Source of the DNA: Rhodospirillales bacterium
Lineage (GTDB): Bacteria > Pseudomonadota > Alphaproteobacteria > Rhodospirillales > Casp-alpha2
Reading direction: 5' to 3'
NCBI GenBank assembly: GCA_021775095.1
Contig: JAJFII010000044.1
Location: 1 to 51,585 of the forward strand
DNA length: 51,585 nt
The notes under the pieces were generated by a model that was given only the letters and a program-made list of their open reading frames with translations, made no database searches and was not told the DNA's origin. The position numbers and the translations under genes are program-made. How positions within the stretch are numbered: position 1 is the stretch's first letter; every line of letters starts with the position of its first letter. Positions 1 through 8,370 of this stretch are shown here, in pieces.

Positions 1-116
1 CCGCAGAAGAGCAGGTCGTAGATGGTTGCCATGGTCTCGCCCGCATTCTCTATGTATGTCAGCATTTTGAAGGCGAAGAAATTATTGATATCGATCCCTT
101 CGACCCTGATGCATGA
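1..116 (+). CDS. C-terminal end of an unknown protein (cut by window edge)
   Basis: An open frame enters from the left edge (first full codon at position 3) and ends at the TGA at 114-116. The visible 37 residues are acidic and end in EIIDIDPFDPDA. The stop overlaps the ATG of the next gene in an ATGA arrangement (113-116), which normally means translational coupling. This is therefore probably the preceding gene of the same operon as the ATPase-nuclease fusion. Its family cannot be told from so short a tail. Confidence 0.55.
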   Translation, partial: AEEQVVDGCHGLARILYVCQHFEGEEIIDIDPFDPDA

Positions 117-2776
117 GTGACGACTTTCTCGACGGATTATGGAAGTCACTGAAAAGCGGTTGGGAGACCGGGGGCAACGCAGGTCTGCCGGGAACATCGG
201 TGCGCTCACGACCGTCATTCTGGAATCCGCTCCGCACGTGGCGTGACGAAGAAATACACGAACTTCGCGAATGCTACGACCGAATGGATGCGATTTTTTC
301 TGCATCACCATTTATGAGCGAGGAATTACTTGAAAACATTGTAGATAAGCTGGCAGGCCAGGCTGTTGAAAAAGTTGGATGCGTGGCATCACCGGATGTC
401 GTTGGTGCAGTACGTGATGCAGCCCTAACCGTGATCGGCAAGGAGTTCTTTTCGTTTCCGAGAATTGACGGCGAAATCTGGGAAAAGTCCGTGGGGTTGG
501 AGGAGGGAGTCCATCTCCGCCAGTATCTGGAGCGAAAGCGCCGATTTTTTGATGATCGCGAAACTCACTTTGAGACCGCGTGTGGCGTTATTGAAGGTAT
601 CCTTGTCGGAAACCTTGGCTCTATTCCGATGGGGGTGATTGCGGGCAACGGCGAAGGCGCATCGATTGGTGACCTTAAATTTGATGTGGTACTGGTCGAT
701 GTTATGGAACACCCTGCGTCGGCAATTGAAGCGACAATCGTTGCCATGTTTGACAAAAGCATAGTTGATTCAGAGCTATTCCATGATTTGCGGGCGCAGT
801 TGCAACATAATCTTCTCGTTTCTTCCGGCATTGATCCCGGTGACAAAAAGACGTTGTCACGGACAATTATTTTACCGACGGAAGTCCGTGGGAAAACGCC
901 CTTGGAACTCGCCGAGGCATACCTCGTGAATACGCCTTTTCATGATTTACTCAAATCGAATGTTCCATTTTCCGTTCCACGACAATCGCGCGTCGAGCAT
1001 TGTCATATCATCGGCGGCACAGGGCACGGTAAGACACAAATGCTTCAGCAATTGGTTCTTGGAGACCTGTACGCGGCACAAACCGAAGCAATCTCGGTGG
1101 TTGTTATTGATAGTCAGGGCGATTTGATTCGCAAACTCTCTGCGTTGAGGGTGTTCGACCCAACTATTCCCGGAACCCTTGCAGGGCGGTTCATGTTGAT
1201 CGACCCTTCAGATATCGATAATCCGCCGGCACTTAACCTGTTTGATCCCGGCATAGAGAGAATGGAGCAATATAGCCCCCATCAACGGGAGTTGGCGTTT
1301 AATTCCCTAGTTGATATTTATGGGCGTTTTTTCGGTGCCCTTTTGGGTGCGGAGCTCACCGCCCGCCAGGATGCGGTTTTTCGATATCTCGCTCGCCTCA
1401 TGTTGACAATTGAAGGGGCGACGATCCATACGCTCATCGAATTGATGGATGATGTCAGCCCATTCAAAACTCATATCGAAAGTCTCGATCCAACCGCGCG
1501 CCGTTTCTTCGAGAAAGAGTTCTCTCGCAAGACGTTTAACGCGACGCGTCAGCAGATCAAACAGCGGCTCTACGCGGTTCTTTCCATTCCAACATTTGAT
1601 CGGCTGTTTTCCGCTCCAAGATCAAAGATCAATTTCTTTGATGCTTTAAATGACGGATCAATCATCCTCGTCAACACGGCCAAGGACTTGCTGAAAACTG
1701 ACGGCACGGCAATTTTTGGCCGCTTCATCCTAGCACTTATCGAACATGCCATCATGGAACGAGCGACGTTGCCCGAAACTGAACGAACGCTAACCTATCT
1801 CTATGTGGACGAAGCCCAGGACTATTTCGACGAGACGATTGAGAGTTTGCTGGTGCAAGGTCGAAAATTCAATTTCGGTCTCGTTCTCGCCCACCAGAAT
1901 TTGGCGCAGCTTAGTCCGCGCTTGCGGGCGGTTATCATGGGGAATACGACAATAAAATTGGCTGGCGGAGTTAGTGATAGCGACGCCCGCGCCTTGGGTC
2001 CCGATATGCGCACGACAACTGACAATCTCCTGTCCATGAAAAAGCGGGAGGATGTTTCCGAGTTTTCTCTCTCGGTACGGAACCTGACGCCACACGCCCT
2101 GAAAGTGAACGCTCCTCTCGGTTATCTTGAAAACGAACCTGTGCTCGATGATGTTCAGCAAAAGGCACTCTTGCAGCTAAATCGTGAGCGGATCGGTTAT
2201 GTACCAGATAATGAGAAACCCCGAACCACCCATATTGGGCAGGCTGAAGGAGCTCTCACGGACGAAGTCGAACCACAAACGGAGAATTATGGCCATGGTG
2301 CCGTACAACGAAACCTTGCCGAACAAGCTCGTGAGCGGGGCTTTGGCGTTGAAATCGAGTACGCTTTACCAGATGGAAGACGTATCGACTTGGCGCTATT
2401 TGGACACCATTTGAACATCGCAGTCGAGGTATCCGTAACCAACCGAGAGGTGTATGAGCTGTCGAATATCCAAAAAGCAATCAATGCTGACTTCGATCAA
2501 GTCTGGATGATTGCTGACGATCCTGATCATCGCGAGAAAATTGCCAGCTACGTGCGTCAATCGCTTTCGCCGGATGCGCTAGCCCGCGTTACATTCGGCT
2601 CGCAGGATGATGCACAGACATGGCTACTACACTTCATCGCCCCGATAGGCGATTATTCGATTGTTGCCGGATATGAGGTAGAATCATTTTTTGTACCACC
2701 AACATCGCTCAGTGATCATGATTTTCGTCGGGATCAAATTCGATATATGCTGGCTAATCGCGGGCAACCTGATTAA
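113..2776 (+). CDS. HerA/TraG/VirD4-type ATPase fused to a PD-(D/E)XK-like nuclease domain
   Basis: An 887-residue protein. Residues 1-290 match nothing I recognise. A RecA-like motor follows, with Walker A GGTGHGKT at 301-308, a Walker B-like YVDEAQD at 564-570 and the AHQNLAQL segment at 593-600 that typifies the TraG/TraD and HerA families of DNA pumps. After a linker near 700-725, residues 726-880 look like a restriction-endonuclease fold: RRIDLAL (D759) then AVEVSVT (E772), but the usual lysine two places after the glutamate is Ser774. No transmembrane segments are seen, unlike true conjugative coupling proteins. The gene overlaps its upstream neighbour by ATGA and is followed 14 bases later by another nuclease-like gene. 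I infer a DNA-translocating nuclease, most likely for phage or plasmid defence. A role in element transfer is the alternative. Confidence 0.75.
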   Translation: MSDDFLDGLWKSLKSGWETGGNAGLPGTSVRSRPSFWNPLRTWRDEEIHELRECYDRMDAIFSASPFMSEELLENIVDKLAGQAVEKVGCVASPDVVGAVRDAALTVIGKEFFSFPRIDGEIWEKSVGLEEGVHLRQYLERKRRFFDDRETHFETACGVIEGILVGNLGSIPMGVIAGNGEGASIGDLKFDVVLVDVMEHPASAIEATIVAMFDKSIVDSELFHDLRAQLQHNLLVSSGIDPGDKKTLSRTIILPTEVRGKTPLELAEAYLVNTPFHDLLKSNVPFSVPRQSRVEHCHIIGGTGHGKTQMLQQLVLGDLYAAQTEAISVVVIDSQGDLIRKLSALRVFDPTIPGTLAGRFMLIDPSDIDNPPALNLFDPGIERMEQYSPHQRELAFNSLVDIYGRFFGALLGAELTARQDAVFRYLARLMLTIEGATIHTLIELMDDVSPFKTHIESLDPTARRFFEKEFSRKTFNATRQQIKQRLYAVLSIPTFDRLFSAPRSKINFFDALNDGSIILVNTAKDLLKTDGTAIFGRFILALIEHAIMERATLPETERTLTYLYVDEAQDYFDETIESLLVQGRKFNFGLVLAHQNLAQLSPRLRAVIMGNTTIKLAGGVSDSDARALGPDMRTTTDNLLSMKKREDVSEFSLSVRNLTPHALKVNAPLGYLENEPVLDDVQQKALLQLNRERIGYVPDNEKPRTTHIGQAEGALTDEVEPQTENYGHGAVQRNLAEQARERGFGVEIEYALPDGRRIDLALFGHHLNIAVEVSVTNREVYELSNIQKAINADFDQVWMIADDPDHREKIASYVRQSLSPDALARVTFGSQDDAQTWLLHFIAPIGDYSIVAGYEVESFFVPPTSLSDHDFRRDQIRYMLANRGQPD

Positions 2777-2790
2777 TCGAACGGAGGAAC

Positions 2791-3546
2791 ATGATGGCTA
2801 ACCAAATTCATAAGGATATTTTGAGAACGATATCATCTTTTATTCAAAAGGCATTTTTCGCAAATTTGATTATGAACGACGACCCTGCCGCTGATATTAA
2901 GCCTGAGTACCTTACGACTGTAAGCATTTGTCTGAATTATTCGGAAATAATATCAACTGAAAAATCCTCTCACGTTATTAGAATGGAAGAACCTACAGCG
3001 TCCGTTTTAGGTAGTTCAGCATTGCCCCCTCGGACTAATAATTTTAGCGACTTAGTTACACGCCCCGGTCAAATTGATATCGTCCTCTACAAAAGAAGCA
3101 ATAGTTTTGATCGTCCAATTATTATAATAGAAACTAAAAAATACATCTCTGGGTTTAGTGGAATTAAAGATGATATTATTAGAAACAACGAGTTCCTAGT
3201 CGCTGAAAATTTAAACAATTGTGGCAGCATTGCTATTGCAATATCAACATTTTATTGGCACGAAGCCCGTGGCGTGACTGCGTCAGAACATGAAAACAAA
3301 TCGAAAAAGAGTTTTGAAAACATTGAGAAAAAAATTAAATCAGTAGCTAGTAATAATATCGATATTGAGTTGATTCGTCTTGAGGTATATTCATCGGCTT
3401 TTAAAACTGAAGAGGAAGCTAATGAGACTGATGAATATGGGCAGCCTGCATATTTGAGTGAAGAGCCACTTACTATATATGGCGGCATAGTGATGCTTAG
3501 CAGGGATGATCGTTCGAAATGGCTAAATGATATCCCAACTATTTAG
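2791..3546 (+). CDS. Predicted PD-(D/E)XK nuclease-like protein
   Basis: A 251-residue protein preceded by a strong GGAGGA ribosome site; ATG 2791 or 2794 could each be used. The core is GQIDIVLY (D96) followed by IIIETKKY (E114, K116), the D...ExK pattern seen in Type I restriction R-subunit N-terminal domains and related nucleases. No ATPase motif is present, so it may depend on the translocase encoded just upstream. Base composition is much more AT-rich than the ATPase gene and the chromosome, a sign of separate acquisition. The C-terminal third (from about residue 200) is acidic and not recognised. The nuclease assignment is by motif only. Confidence 0.65.
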   Translation: MMANQIHKDILRTISSFIQKAFFANLIMNDDPAADIKPEYLTTVSICLNYSEIISTEKSSHVIRMEEPTASVLGSSALPPRTNNFSDLVTRPGQIDIVLYKRSNSFDRPIIIIETKKYISGFSGIKDDIIRNNEFLVAENLNNCGSIAIAISTFYWHEARGVTASEHENKSKKSFENIEKKIKSVASNNIDIELIRLEVYSSAFKTEEEANETDEYGQPAYLSEEPLTIYGGIVMLSRDDRSKWLNDIPTI

Positions 3547-3610
3547 AATCATCTTCCTTCCTTAAGCAACATGTGACATTACCTCAAAATGCCTTAAATG
3601 GTATTTCGGT

Positions 3611-3630
3611 TGGTACCCCCATGGTACCCC
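3611..3630. repeat. Paired GGTACCCC repeats near tRNA-Arg (possible integrase arm sites)
   Basis: Two adjacent copies of a TGGTACCCC-type word, about 10 bases apart, lie 65 bases from the CCA end of tRNA-Arg. On the minus strand they read TGGGGTACC-like, close to the tandem TGGGGGTAC repeats at 43065-43086 beside the right end of the tRNA-Thr island. Their position and similarity suggest arm-type binding sites of a tyrosine integrase. Confidence 0.4.
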
Positions 3631-3695
3631 GAAAAAATAATACCCATTAAATATTTCTGGGTTTCCAAATAACGTATTGATTTTTAAGGAAAATT

Positions 3696-3772
<77 letters not shown>

Positions 3773-4262
3773 ATTCCGAGGGGAACTTACTCCGTGCGTT
3801 AAGTCCGTGCAAGCGCTTGCTGGCACCGGGGCGGCGATAAATCATGGAAATCCGCAGAGCGTTGCCAGATTACACACAACCGTGCCCCGGCGGCGGCACG
3901 CCGGGACGAGTGGTCTGCATCTTCTTAATTGCATCTGTGGGACGGTCTTGCGAAGTCATCTGGATAGGCGAACGGTGCGCCACGATGCCGGCGCGGCGCA
4001 AGCGCCGTGCAACGACGCCGGGGGGCTCGCAAATCCTCCCTGCAGATCACTAGGCCTTTCGATAGGGTTTCTTCCTCCGGTTGAAGGGTGTATTTATAAA
4101 CACCTCCCTTAGGGACGGGCTTCCTTACCCTGGGGACTGGACAGCTTTGTTGTCGGTCCTCGAATTCAGGTTTTCGAGTCCAGGAATTCAGGTCTGTGGG
4201 GGATTGGCCGACTTTCGGGCCCCTATATTCAAATGATAAATCACATGACTTGAGAGAACCGC
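3773..4262. other. Gap without a supported gene
   Basis: About 490 bases between tRNA-Arg and the STAS gene. Short open frames here do not look like proteins. A small hairpin GGTGT/ACACC with an AT-rich loop lies near 4090-4112, and the word GAATTCAGGT occurs twice between about 4160 and 4195. A small RNA is possible but I recognise none. Confidence 0.4.
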
Positions 4263-4571
4263 TTGCCCTATAAAATAAAAAAATCAGGCCAAACCCGAAT
4301 CTTCGCCCTGAGCGGCGATTTGAAGTTCGGCGACCACCAGATCATTGAGACCCTTACCGAGACTCTGGATAAGGACGCCGTGCGCCGTCTGGTGATTGAC
4401 CTGGGCCAGGTGGAAAAACTCGATTCCTATGGGATCGGGGTGTTGTTAAAATGTGATCAATTGGCCAGGGACCGGGCAAAACCCCTGGTCATCCGGGGGG
4501 TCAGTGGGGCCATTGCCAAAACCTTGCAGATGTTCAAACTGGATGAAACCCTGACCGTAGAGTGGCAATAA
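4263..4571 (+). CDS. STAS-domain protein (anti-sigma factor antagonist-like)
   Basis: A 102-residue single-domain protein starting at TTG 4263, with GAGAG about 10 bases upstream. Its pattern fits the STAS fold: strand-rich start (TRIFALSGDLKFG), then VIDLGQVEKLDSYGIGVLL with the conserved Asp-Ser pair where family members are phosphorylated by a partner kinase, then a C-terminal helix (GAIAKTLQMFKLDE). Such proteins bind an anti-sigma factor or kinase and pass on stress or regulatory signals. No kinase or sigma gene is adjacent, so the partner is elsewhere. Its stop codon abuts the stop of the convergent oxidoreductase gene with no spacer. Confidence 0.85.
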   Translation: MPYKIKKSGQTRIFALSGDLKFGDHQIIETLTETLDKDAVRRLVIDLGQVEKLDSYGIGVLLKCDQLARDRAKPLVIRGVSGAIAKTLQMFKLDETLTVEWQ

Positions 4572-5864
4572 TCAGCCGTGACGGCTGCGGCCCAGGCGGT
4601 CCTTGACCCCGTACCAGCCAATGACAAAGGGCAAAAACCAGGGATATCCCGTATACAACGGACGGGTCTCGAAGGGATATTTGGAAAAGATGGTTTCGGC
4701 GTCCTTTTCCCGCAACAGGGCAAGCGCCGCCTTTAGGCCCAGCCAGTTGGCCCAGACCACGCCGGAGCCACAAAACCCCAGGGCATAATGAATGCCGTCA
4801 TGAACCAGGACCTTGGGCAAAAAATCAAAGGTATACCCCGTATAACCCCACCAGCTGTGGCTTAATCCTACGGTTTTCAGTTGCGGGAAAACCTCCAGCA
4901 ACTGGGCCCTCAATCCTTCAGTTTTGCGCACAGGATCGTCGGTCTCGGCGCCCCGACGTCCGCCAAAAATGATACAGCTGTCGTCCGGCGATGGGCGGTA
5001 ATAATTGTAAAGGTTCAAAGTATTGCCAAACATCCGGCGCTTCGGCATGAGTTCATCCATGAGCGGGCGTGGCAGGGCTTCGGTGGCGATGATCTGGCTT
5101 GGAATGGGAATAATGCGGCGTTGCAACCAGCGGATCAAACCATCCGTATAGCCATTGGTGGCGATGATCACGTCGGCCGCATGGACCGGGCCGCGGGCCG
5201 TTGTTATGGCAAACCCCGGATCGGTTTTTTTGATGTCGGTGACCCGGGTTTCGCAGATCACGACTACGCCGGCCTGCTGACAGCGGTCCAGCAGGCCCTG
5301 GTGCAACAGGCCCGGATGCAGGCCACCAATATCGGCGCGCATCTGGCCGCCGAGATAATGATCGGTCCCCAGTTCCTGGTGCTGGCGGGATTTCGGCACC
5401 ATCTCGACGGCCAGGTCGAGGTGGCTGTTCAAGCTATCAGCCTCACGCCCCAGACTGTCATAATCGGCCTCGGAGTTGGCGCCCGTGTAGCGGCCGACCA
5501 GCTTAAATCCGCAGTCGATTTTTTCGCTTTTGATCAGCGCCGCCAAATGATCGCGCGCCGCAATGCCCTCGGCATAAAAATCCTTGGCCCGCGCCAGACC
5601 AAATTTTTTGATCATTTGGGTGAAGGTAAACTTGATGTTGCCACTGGCGATCCCGCCGTTGCGGCTCGATGCCCCCTCGCCCGCCCGCAGGGCATCAAAA
5701 ACCACAACCGAACGGTCGGCCCGGGCCAGACACAGGGCCGCCGACAGGCCGGTAAATCCGGCACCGACAATACAAACGTCGGTTGTTGCCGGCACGGCTA
5801 TCGCCTCGGCGGCGGGCCGGGGTGCCGCTTCCCACCAATAGGGGGTCAGTTTTAAGTCTGCCAT
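4572..5864 (-). CDS. FAD-dependent amine/amino-acid oxidase (DAO family)
   Basis: A 430-residue flavoprotein. The N-terminal Rossmann segment VCIVGAGFTGLSAAL (about residues 30-44) binds FAD, followed by an acidic strand end (VVVFDA) and the GASSRNGGIASG segment typical of the DAO branch that includes gamma-glutamylputrescine oxidase (PuuB/OrdL-like). A second FAD region is visible near the C terminus (YALGFCGSGVVWANWLG). It probably oxidises a secondary or primary amine, releasing hydrogen peroxide. The exact substrate cannot be told. It is followed by no polyamine-pathway gene here. The start lies 3 bases from the stop of the lipoprotein hydrolase gene, so the two genes and the ABC ATPase probably share a transcript. 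Confidence 0.82.
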   Translation of the reverse strand: MADLKLTPYWWEAAPRPAAEAIAVPATTDVCIVGAGFTGLSAALCLARADRSVVVFDALRAGEGASSRNGGIASGNIKFTFTQMIKKFGLARAKDFYAEGIAARDHLAALIKSEKIDCGFKLVGRYTGANSEADYDSLGREADSLNSHLDLAVEMVPKSRQHQELGTDHYLGGQMRADIGGLHPGLLHQGLLDRCQQAGVVVICETRVTDIKKTDPGFAITTARGPVHAADVIIATNGYTDGLIRWLQRRIIPIPSQIIATEALPRPLMDELMPKRRMFGNTLNLYNYYRPSPDDSCIIFGGRRGAETDDPVRKTEGLRAQLLEVFPQLKTVGLSHSWWGYTGYTFDFLPKVLVHDGIHYALGFCGSGVVWANWLGLKAALALLREKDAETIFSKYPFETRPLYTGYPWFLPFVIGWYGVKDRLGRSRHG

Positions 5865-5867
5865 GGT

Positions 5868-6878
5868 TCAGTTCTTTCCTTTAAGAGACAACGGCTCGTG
5901 CTGGTCGGCACCCGATGGCAGGGGTGCGGTTTGATCCTTGATCCAGGCAGCGATGTCGGCCCACACGGTGTGGCGCTGCAGATCGCGCAATAACATATGA
6001 TAGCCCTGTTCGTACAAGGCGACCCGGTGGTTGGAGCCGGCCGCCGTGGGCAGGCGTTCCAGCATCCGGACGACCGGCGGTTTTGGGATGACCTGATCGT
6101 GCATGCCGTAAAGGATAAGCGCGTTGGCCGGCAGGCGGGCCGCGCGTTCGAGGGCTTCATCCATGAGGTTTACCAATCCAAAGATGGTGCCGATGCGGGT
6201 TTCCTTAATAACCAGGGGGTCTCTGCCAAGCTCGATCAACATTTCCCTATTGTCGCTCGGTATGATCTTAAGACCGCGCCCGCTAACCCGATAATTGGGA
6301 ACCGTATGGGCCCCCAGCCACAGGACCAGGCGCTGGTACCAGGGCATGGTCAGGCGGCCCCAGACGGCCGGTGCCGACAGGATGATGCCGTCGACCCGGG
6401 GGCCGTCCGGATCGGTCATGGCGACCATCACCACGGCCCCGCCCATGGACGTGCCAATGACAAAAATCGGCAGGCCGGGATGGTGTTTTTTGAGCCCAAC
6501 AAGCGCCCCTTTAACGTCTCTGGCGTAGGTTTCCGTACCGGCCCAGACACCGGTTTCGGGCGGTGCCTGGCCAAAACCCCGCTGGTCAATGGCATAGGAC
6601 GCAATGCCATGGGTGGTCGCCAGATATGCGCCGGGGGCGGCAAAATAATTGGAATAGTCGTTAAATCCGTGGATCGCCAGGAGCACCGCGCGCGGTGCCT
6701 GCGCGGGCAGCCATTGGCGCAGGGGCAGGCGGGCACCGTCATGAGCGATCAGGGTCGATCCGGACAGGGATGGTTCGACGATGGTTTTTCCTCCTCCCTG
6801 AACCGTTGGCGAACAACCGACAAGGCCGCCGCCGAGGGCCAGCAGCACAACAGCGCAGGCAAACCGGGATGGGCTCAT
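5868..6878 (-). CDS. Alpha/beta-hydrolase lipoprotein (monoacylglycerol lipase/lysophospholipase-like)
   Basis: A 336-residue protein. Residues 1-22 are a lipoprotein signal peptide ending in the lipobox LVGC, so it should be lipid-anchored to a membrane. The body is a serine hydrolase: LAIHGFNDYS near the oxyanion site, the nucleophile elbow GTSMGG, and a late GMHDQVIP plus YEQGYHML supplying the acid and histidine. This arrangement is typical of the Hydrolase_4 (PldB-like) family that cleaves monoacyl lipids. Its ATG overlaps the stop of the upstream ABC ATPase (6875-6878), indicating translational coupling. Whether it acts on host lipids or imported ones is not visible. Confidence 0.85.
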   Translation of the reverse strand: MSPSRFACAVVLLALGGGLVGCSPTVQGGGKTIVEPSLSGSTLIAHDGARLPLRQWLPAQAPRAVLLAIHGFNDYSNYFAAPGAYLATTHGIASYAIDQRGFGQAPPETGVWAGTETYARDVKGALVGLKKHHPGLPIFVIGTSMGGAVVMVAMTDPDGPRVDGIILSAPAVWGRLTMPWYQRLVLWLGAHTVPNYRVSGRGLKIIPSDNREMLIELGRDPLVIKETRIGTIFGLVNLMDEALERAARLPANALILYGMHDQVIPKPPVVRMLERLPTAAGSNHRVALYEQGYHMLLRDLQRHTVWADIAAWIKDQTAPLPSGADQHEPLSLKGKN

Positions 6879-7858
6879 TCCGGTGCCGGATCGCGGGTCA
6901 GTTTGACAAATATATCCTCAAGTTCGGCTTCCTTTGTGGAAATTTCAGCGATGGTCAATCCGGCATCGGCAATCGCCGCCAGGATTTGGCCCGACGCCAC
7001 CTGGCTCGGCGCATAGCGAAATTTCAACTGGCGGTTTTTGATCAGCTCCACATTATAGCTGGCAAGGGCCGCCGGTGTTGTCGTTAACTCGGCATCCAGG
7101 GTGAAAGTAATTTCCTTGGAATCCAACCGTGACAACAGATCCGGCGTTGCTTCACAGGCAATCAGCCGACCGTGGTTGATGATCGCAATGGTATCACACA
7201 GCGCTTCCGCCTCTTCCAGATAGTGGGTGGTCAGCAGCACGGTAACACCGAGTTCGTTCATTTCCTTGACGTTGGCCCACAGCTGGCGACGCAAATCCAC
7301 ATCGACCCCGGCCGACGGTTCGTCCAGCACCAGAACCGGCGGATTGTGGACCATGGCCTTGGCGACCAGCAACCGGCGCCGCATGCCGCCGGACAGAGTG
7401 CGGGCATAGGCATCGGCTTTATCGGTCAGGCCAACCGCTTCGAGAATTGCGTCACCGCGCCGGTCGGCCTTGGGAACGCCGTACATACCGGCCTGCAGAT
7501 CGAGCATTTCCCGGGGTGTAAAAAACGGATCAATATTGAGCTCCTGGGGAACAATTCCGATGGCCCGGCGGGCCCGGCGCATGTGGTGATCAATGTCATG
7601 CCCCCAAATGCAAACCTCGCCGGCAGATTTCACCACCAGTCCGGCGAGAATATTTATCAAAGTCGACTTTCCGGCACCATTGGGTCCGAGCAGGGCAAAA
7701 AAAGAACCCCGGGGAACTTGCAGGTTAACGTCTCGAAGCGCCGTTTGGGCCGGTTGTTTGTTGGACGCGCCATAGGTTTTATTGAGACCGCGGGTCTCAA
7801 TGGCAAAGGCCGGCGCTGAATCCATTTCGGGATCGGCAAAAATCGCTGGGGCGGTCAT
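6875..7858 (-). CDS. ABC transporter ATP-binding protein (drug/lipid-export type)
   Basis: A 327-residue nucleotide-binding subunit. Walker A GPNGAGKS, the signature LSGGMRRR, Walker B VLVLDEPSAGVD and the switch histidine in LLTTHYLEEAE are all intact. The long C-terminal extension with a regulatory-looking strand pattern is typical of ABC-2 export ATPases (CcmA/NodI/YadG-like). No permease gene is next to it, which is unusual for this class; the partner must be elsewhere. It is co-directional with, and overlaps, the lipoprotein hydrolase gene. ATG 7858 is used as start, with the ABC domain beginning near residue 25. Confidence 0.9.
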   Translation of the reverse strand: MTAPAIFADPEMDSAPAFAIETRGLNKTYGASNKQPAQTALRDVNLQVPRGSFFALLGPNGAGKSTLINILAGLVVKSAGEVCIWGHDIDHHMRRARRAIGIVPQELNIDPFFTPREMLDLQAGMYGVPKADRRGDAILEAVGLTDKADAYARTLSGGMRRRLLVAKAMVHNPPVLVLDEPSAGVDVDLRRQLWANVKEMNELGVTVLLTTHYLEEAEALCDTIAIINHGRLIACEATPDLLSRLDSKEITFTLDAELTTTPAALASYNVELIKNRQLKFRYAPSQVASGQILAAIADAGLTIAEISTKEAELEDIFVKLTRDPAPE

Positions 7859-8044
7859 AAAAGGGTCCGATATTCAGACGTAAACAAAGCCAATTTAAGC
7901 CGCAAGCCGGCAAAGGTCCATGCCCTCTTTGGCGGCCACCACGAGCGGAAATTAACGAGCCATTGACGGGCCTTTTGGCGCTGGAAGTCGAGGCGCTCAC
8001 CGGCTATTATCCGGCGATCACAGATGACGAACAACGAGGTCCCC

Positions 8045-8221
8045 ATGTCAGATATCGAAACCATTGAAGTGGAAACCAAACGCGTCGGCTGTGACGGCGG
8101 CGGCACCCTGGGGCATCCCCTGGTTTATTTGGAAATGGGCGAAAACACCGATGTGGTCTGCCCCTATTGCTCGCGCACCTACCGCCTGAAGCAAGGGGTG
8201 CCGGTTGCCAGCGGGCACTGA
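8045..8221 (+). CDS. Zinc-finger CHCC-type small protein
   Basis: A 58-residue protein. The ATG at 8045 is preferred over 8024 because ACGAGG lies at the right distance and the conserved part begins directly. The pattern is C..GG..GHPLVYLE...VCPYC, i.e. one Cys, one His and two Cys forming a zinc site. This is the family related to the mitochondrial complex I subunit NDUFS6, common as a free small protein in Alphaproteobacteria. It may support complex I assembly, inferred from the family only. It is divergent from the ABC ATPase gene. Confidence 0.85.
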   Translation: MSDIETIEVETKRVGCDGGGTLGHPLVYLEMGENTDVVCPYCSRTYRLKQGVPVASGH

Positions 8222-8308
8222 ACCCGAACTGGTCTGCAACCCGGTTCGATGAGCGACCATCGCTTTGCGCCGTTGTCATCACGTTAACGCAATTTTGGCC
8301 TCTCAATT

Positions 8309-8370
8309 TTCGCCGGGAATACCCTTAATATTCGCCGGGAAAACCCTAAATATTCGCCGGGAATACCCTA
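8309..8370. repeat. 22-bp tandem repeat, about 2.8 copies
   Basis: Copies start at 8309, 8331 and 8353, each beginning TTCGCCGGGAA and continuing with A/T-ACCCTTAAT or a close variant. The last copy is partial and its CTA (8368-8370) provides the stop codon of the minus-strand gene. The function is unknown. Confidence 0.8.

Noticed and set aside
113-2776. Conjugative coupling protein (TraD/VirD4) of an integrative conjugative element
   Set aside because: It lacks membrane helices, has a nuclease-like tail, and no relaxase or T4SS genes are visible. The left flank is unseen, so this is not fully excluded.
3807-4112. Overlapping plus-strand frames of 69-101 codons after tRNA-Arg
   Set aside because: They have no motifs, no ribosome sites and unlike codon use; the region is treated as noncoding.
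4881-5855. A 324-codon plus-strand frame opposite the flavoprotein gene
   Set aside because: It is the antisense of a clear DAO-family gene in GC-rich DNA, with no recognisable motifs.
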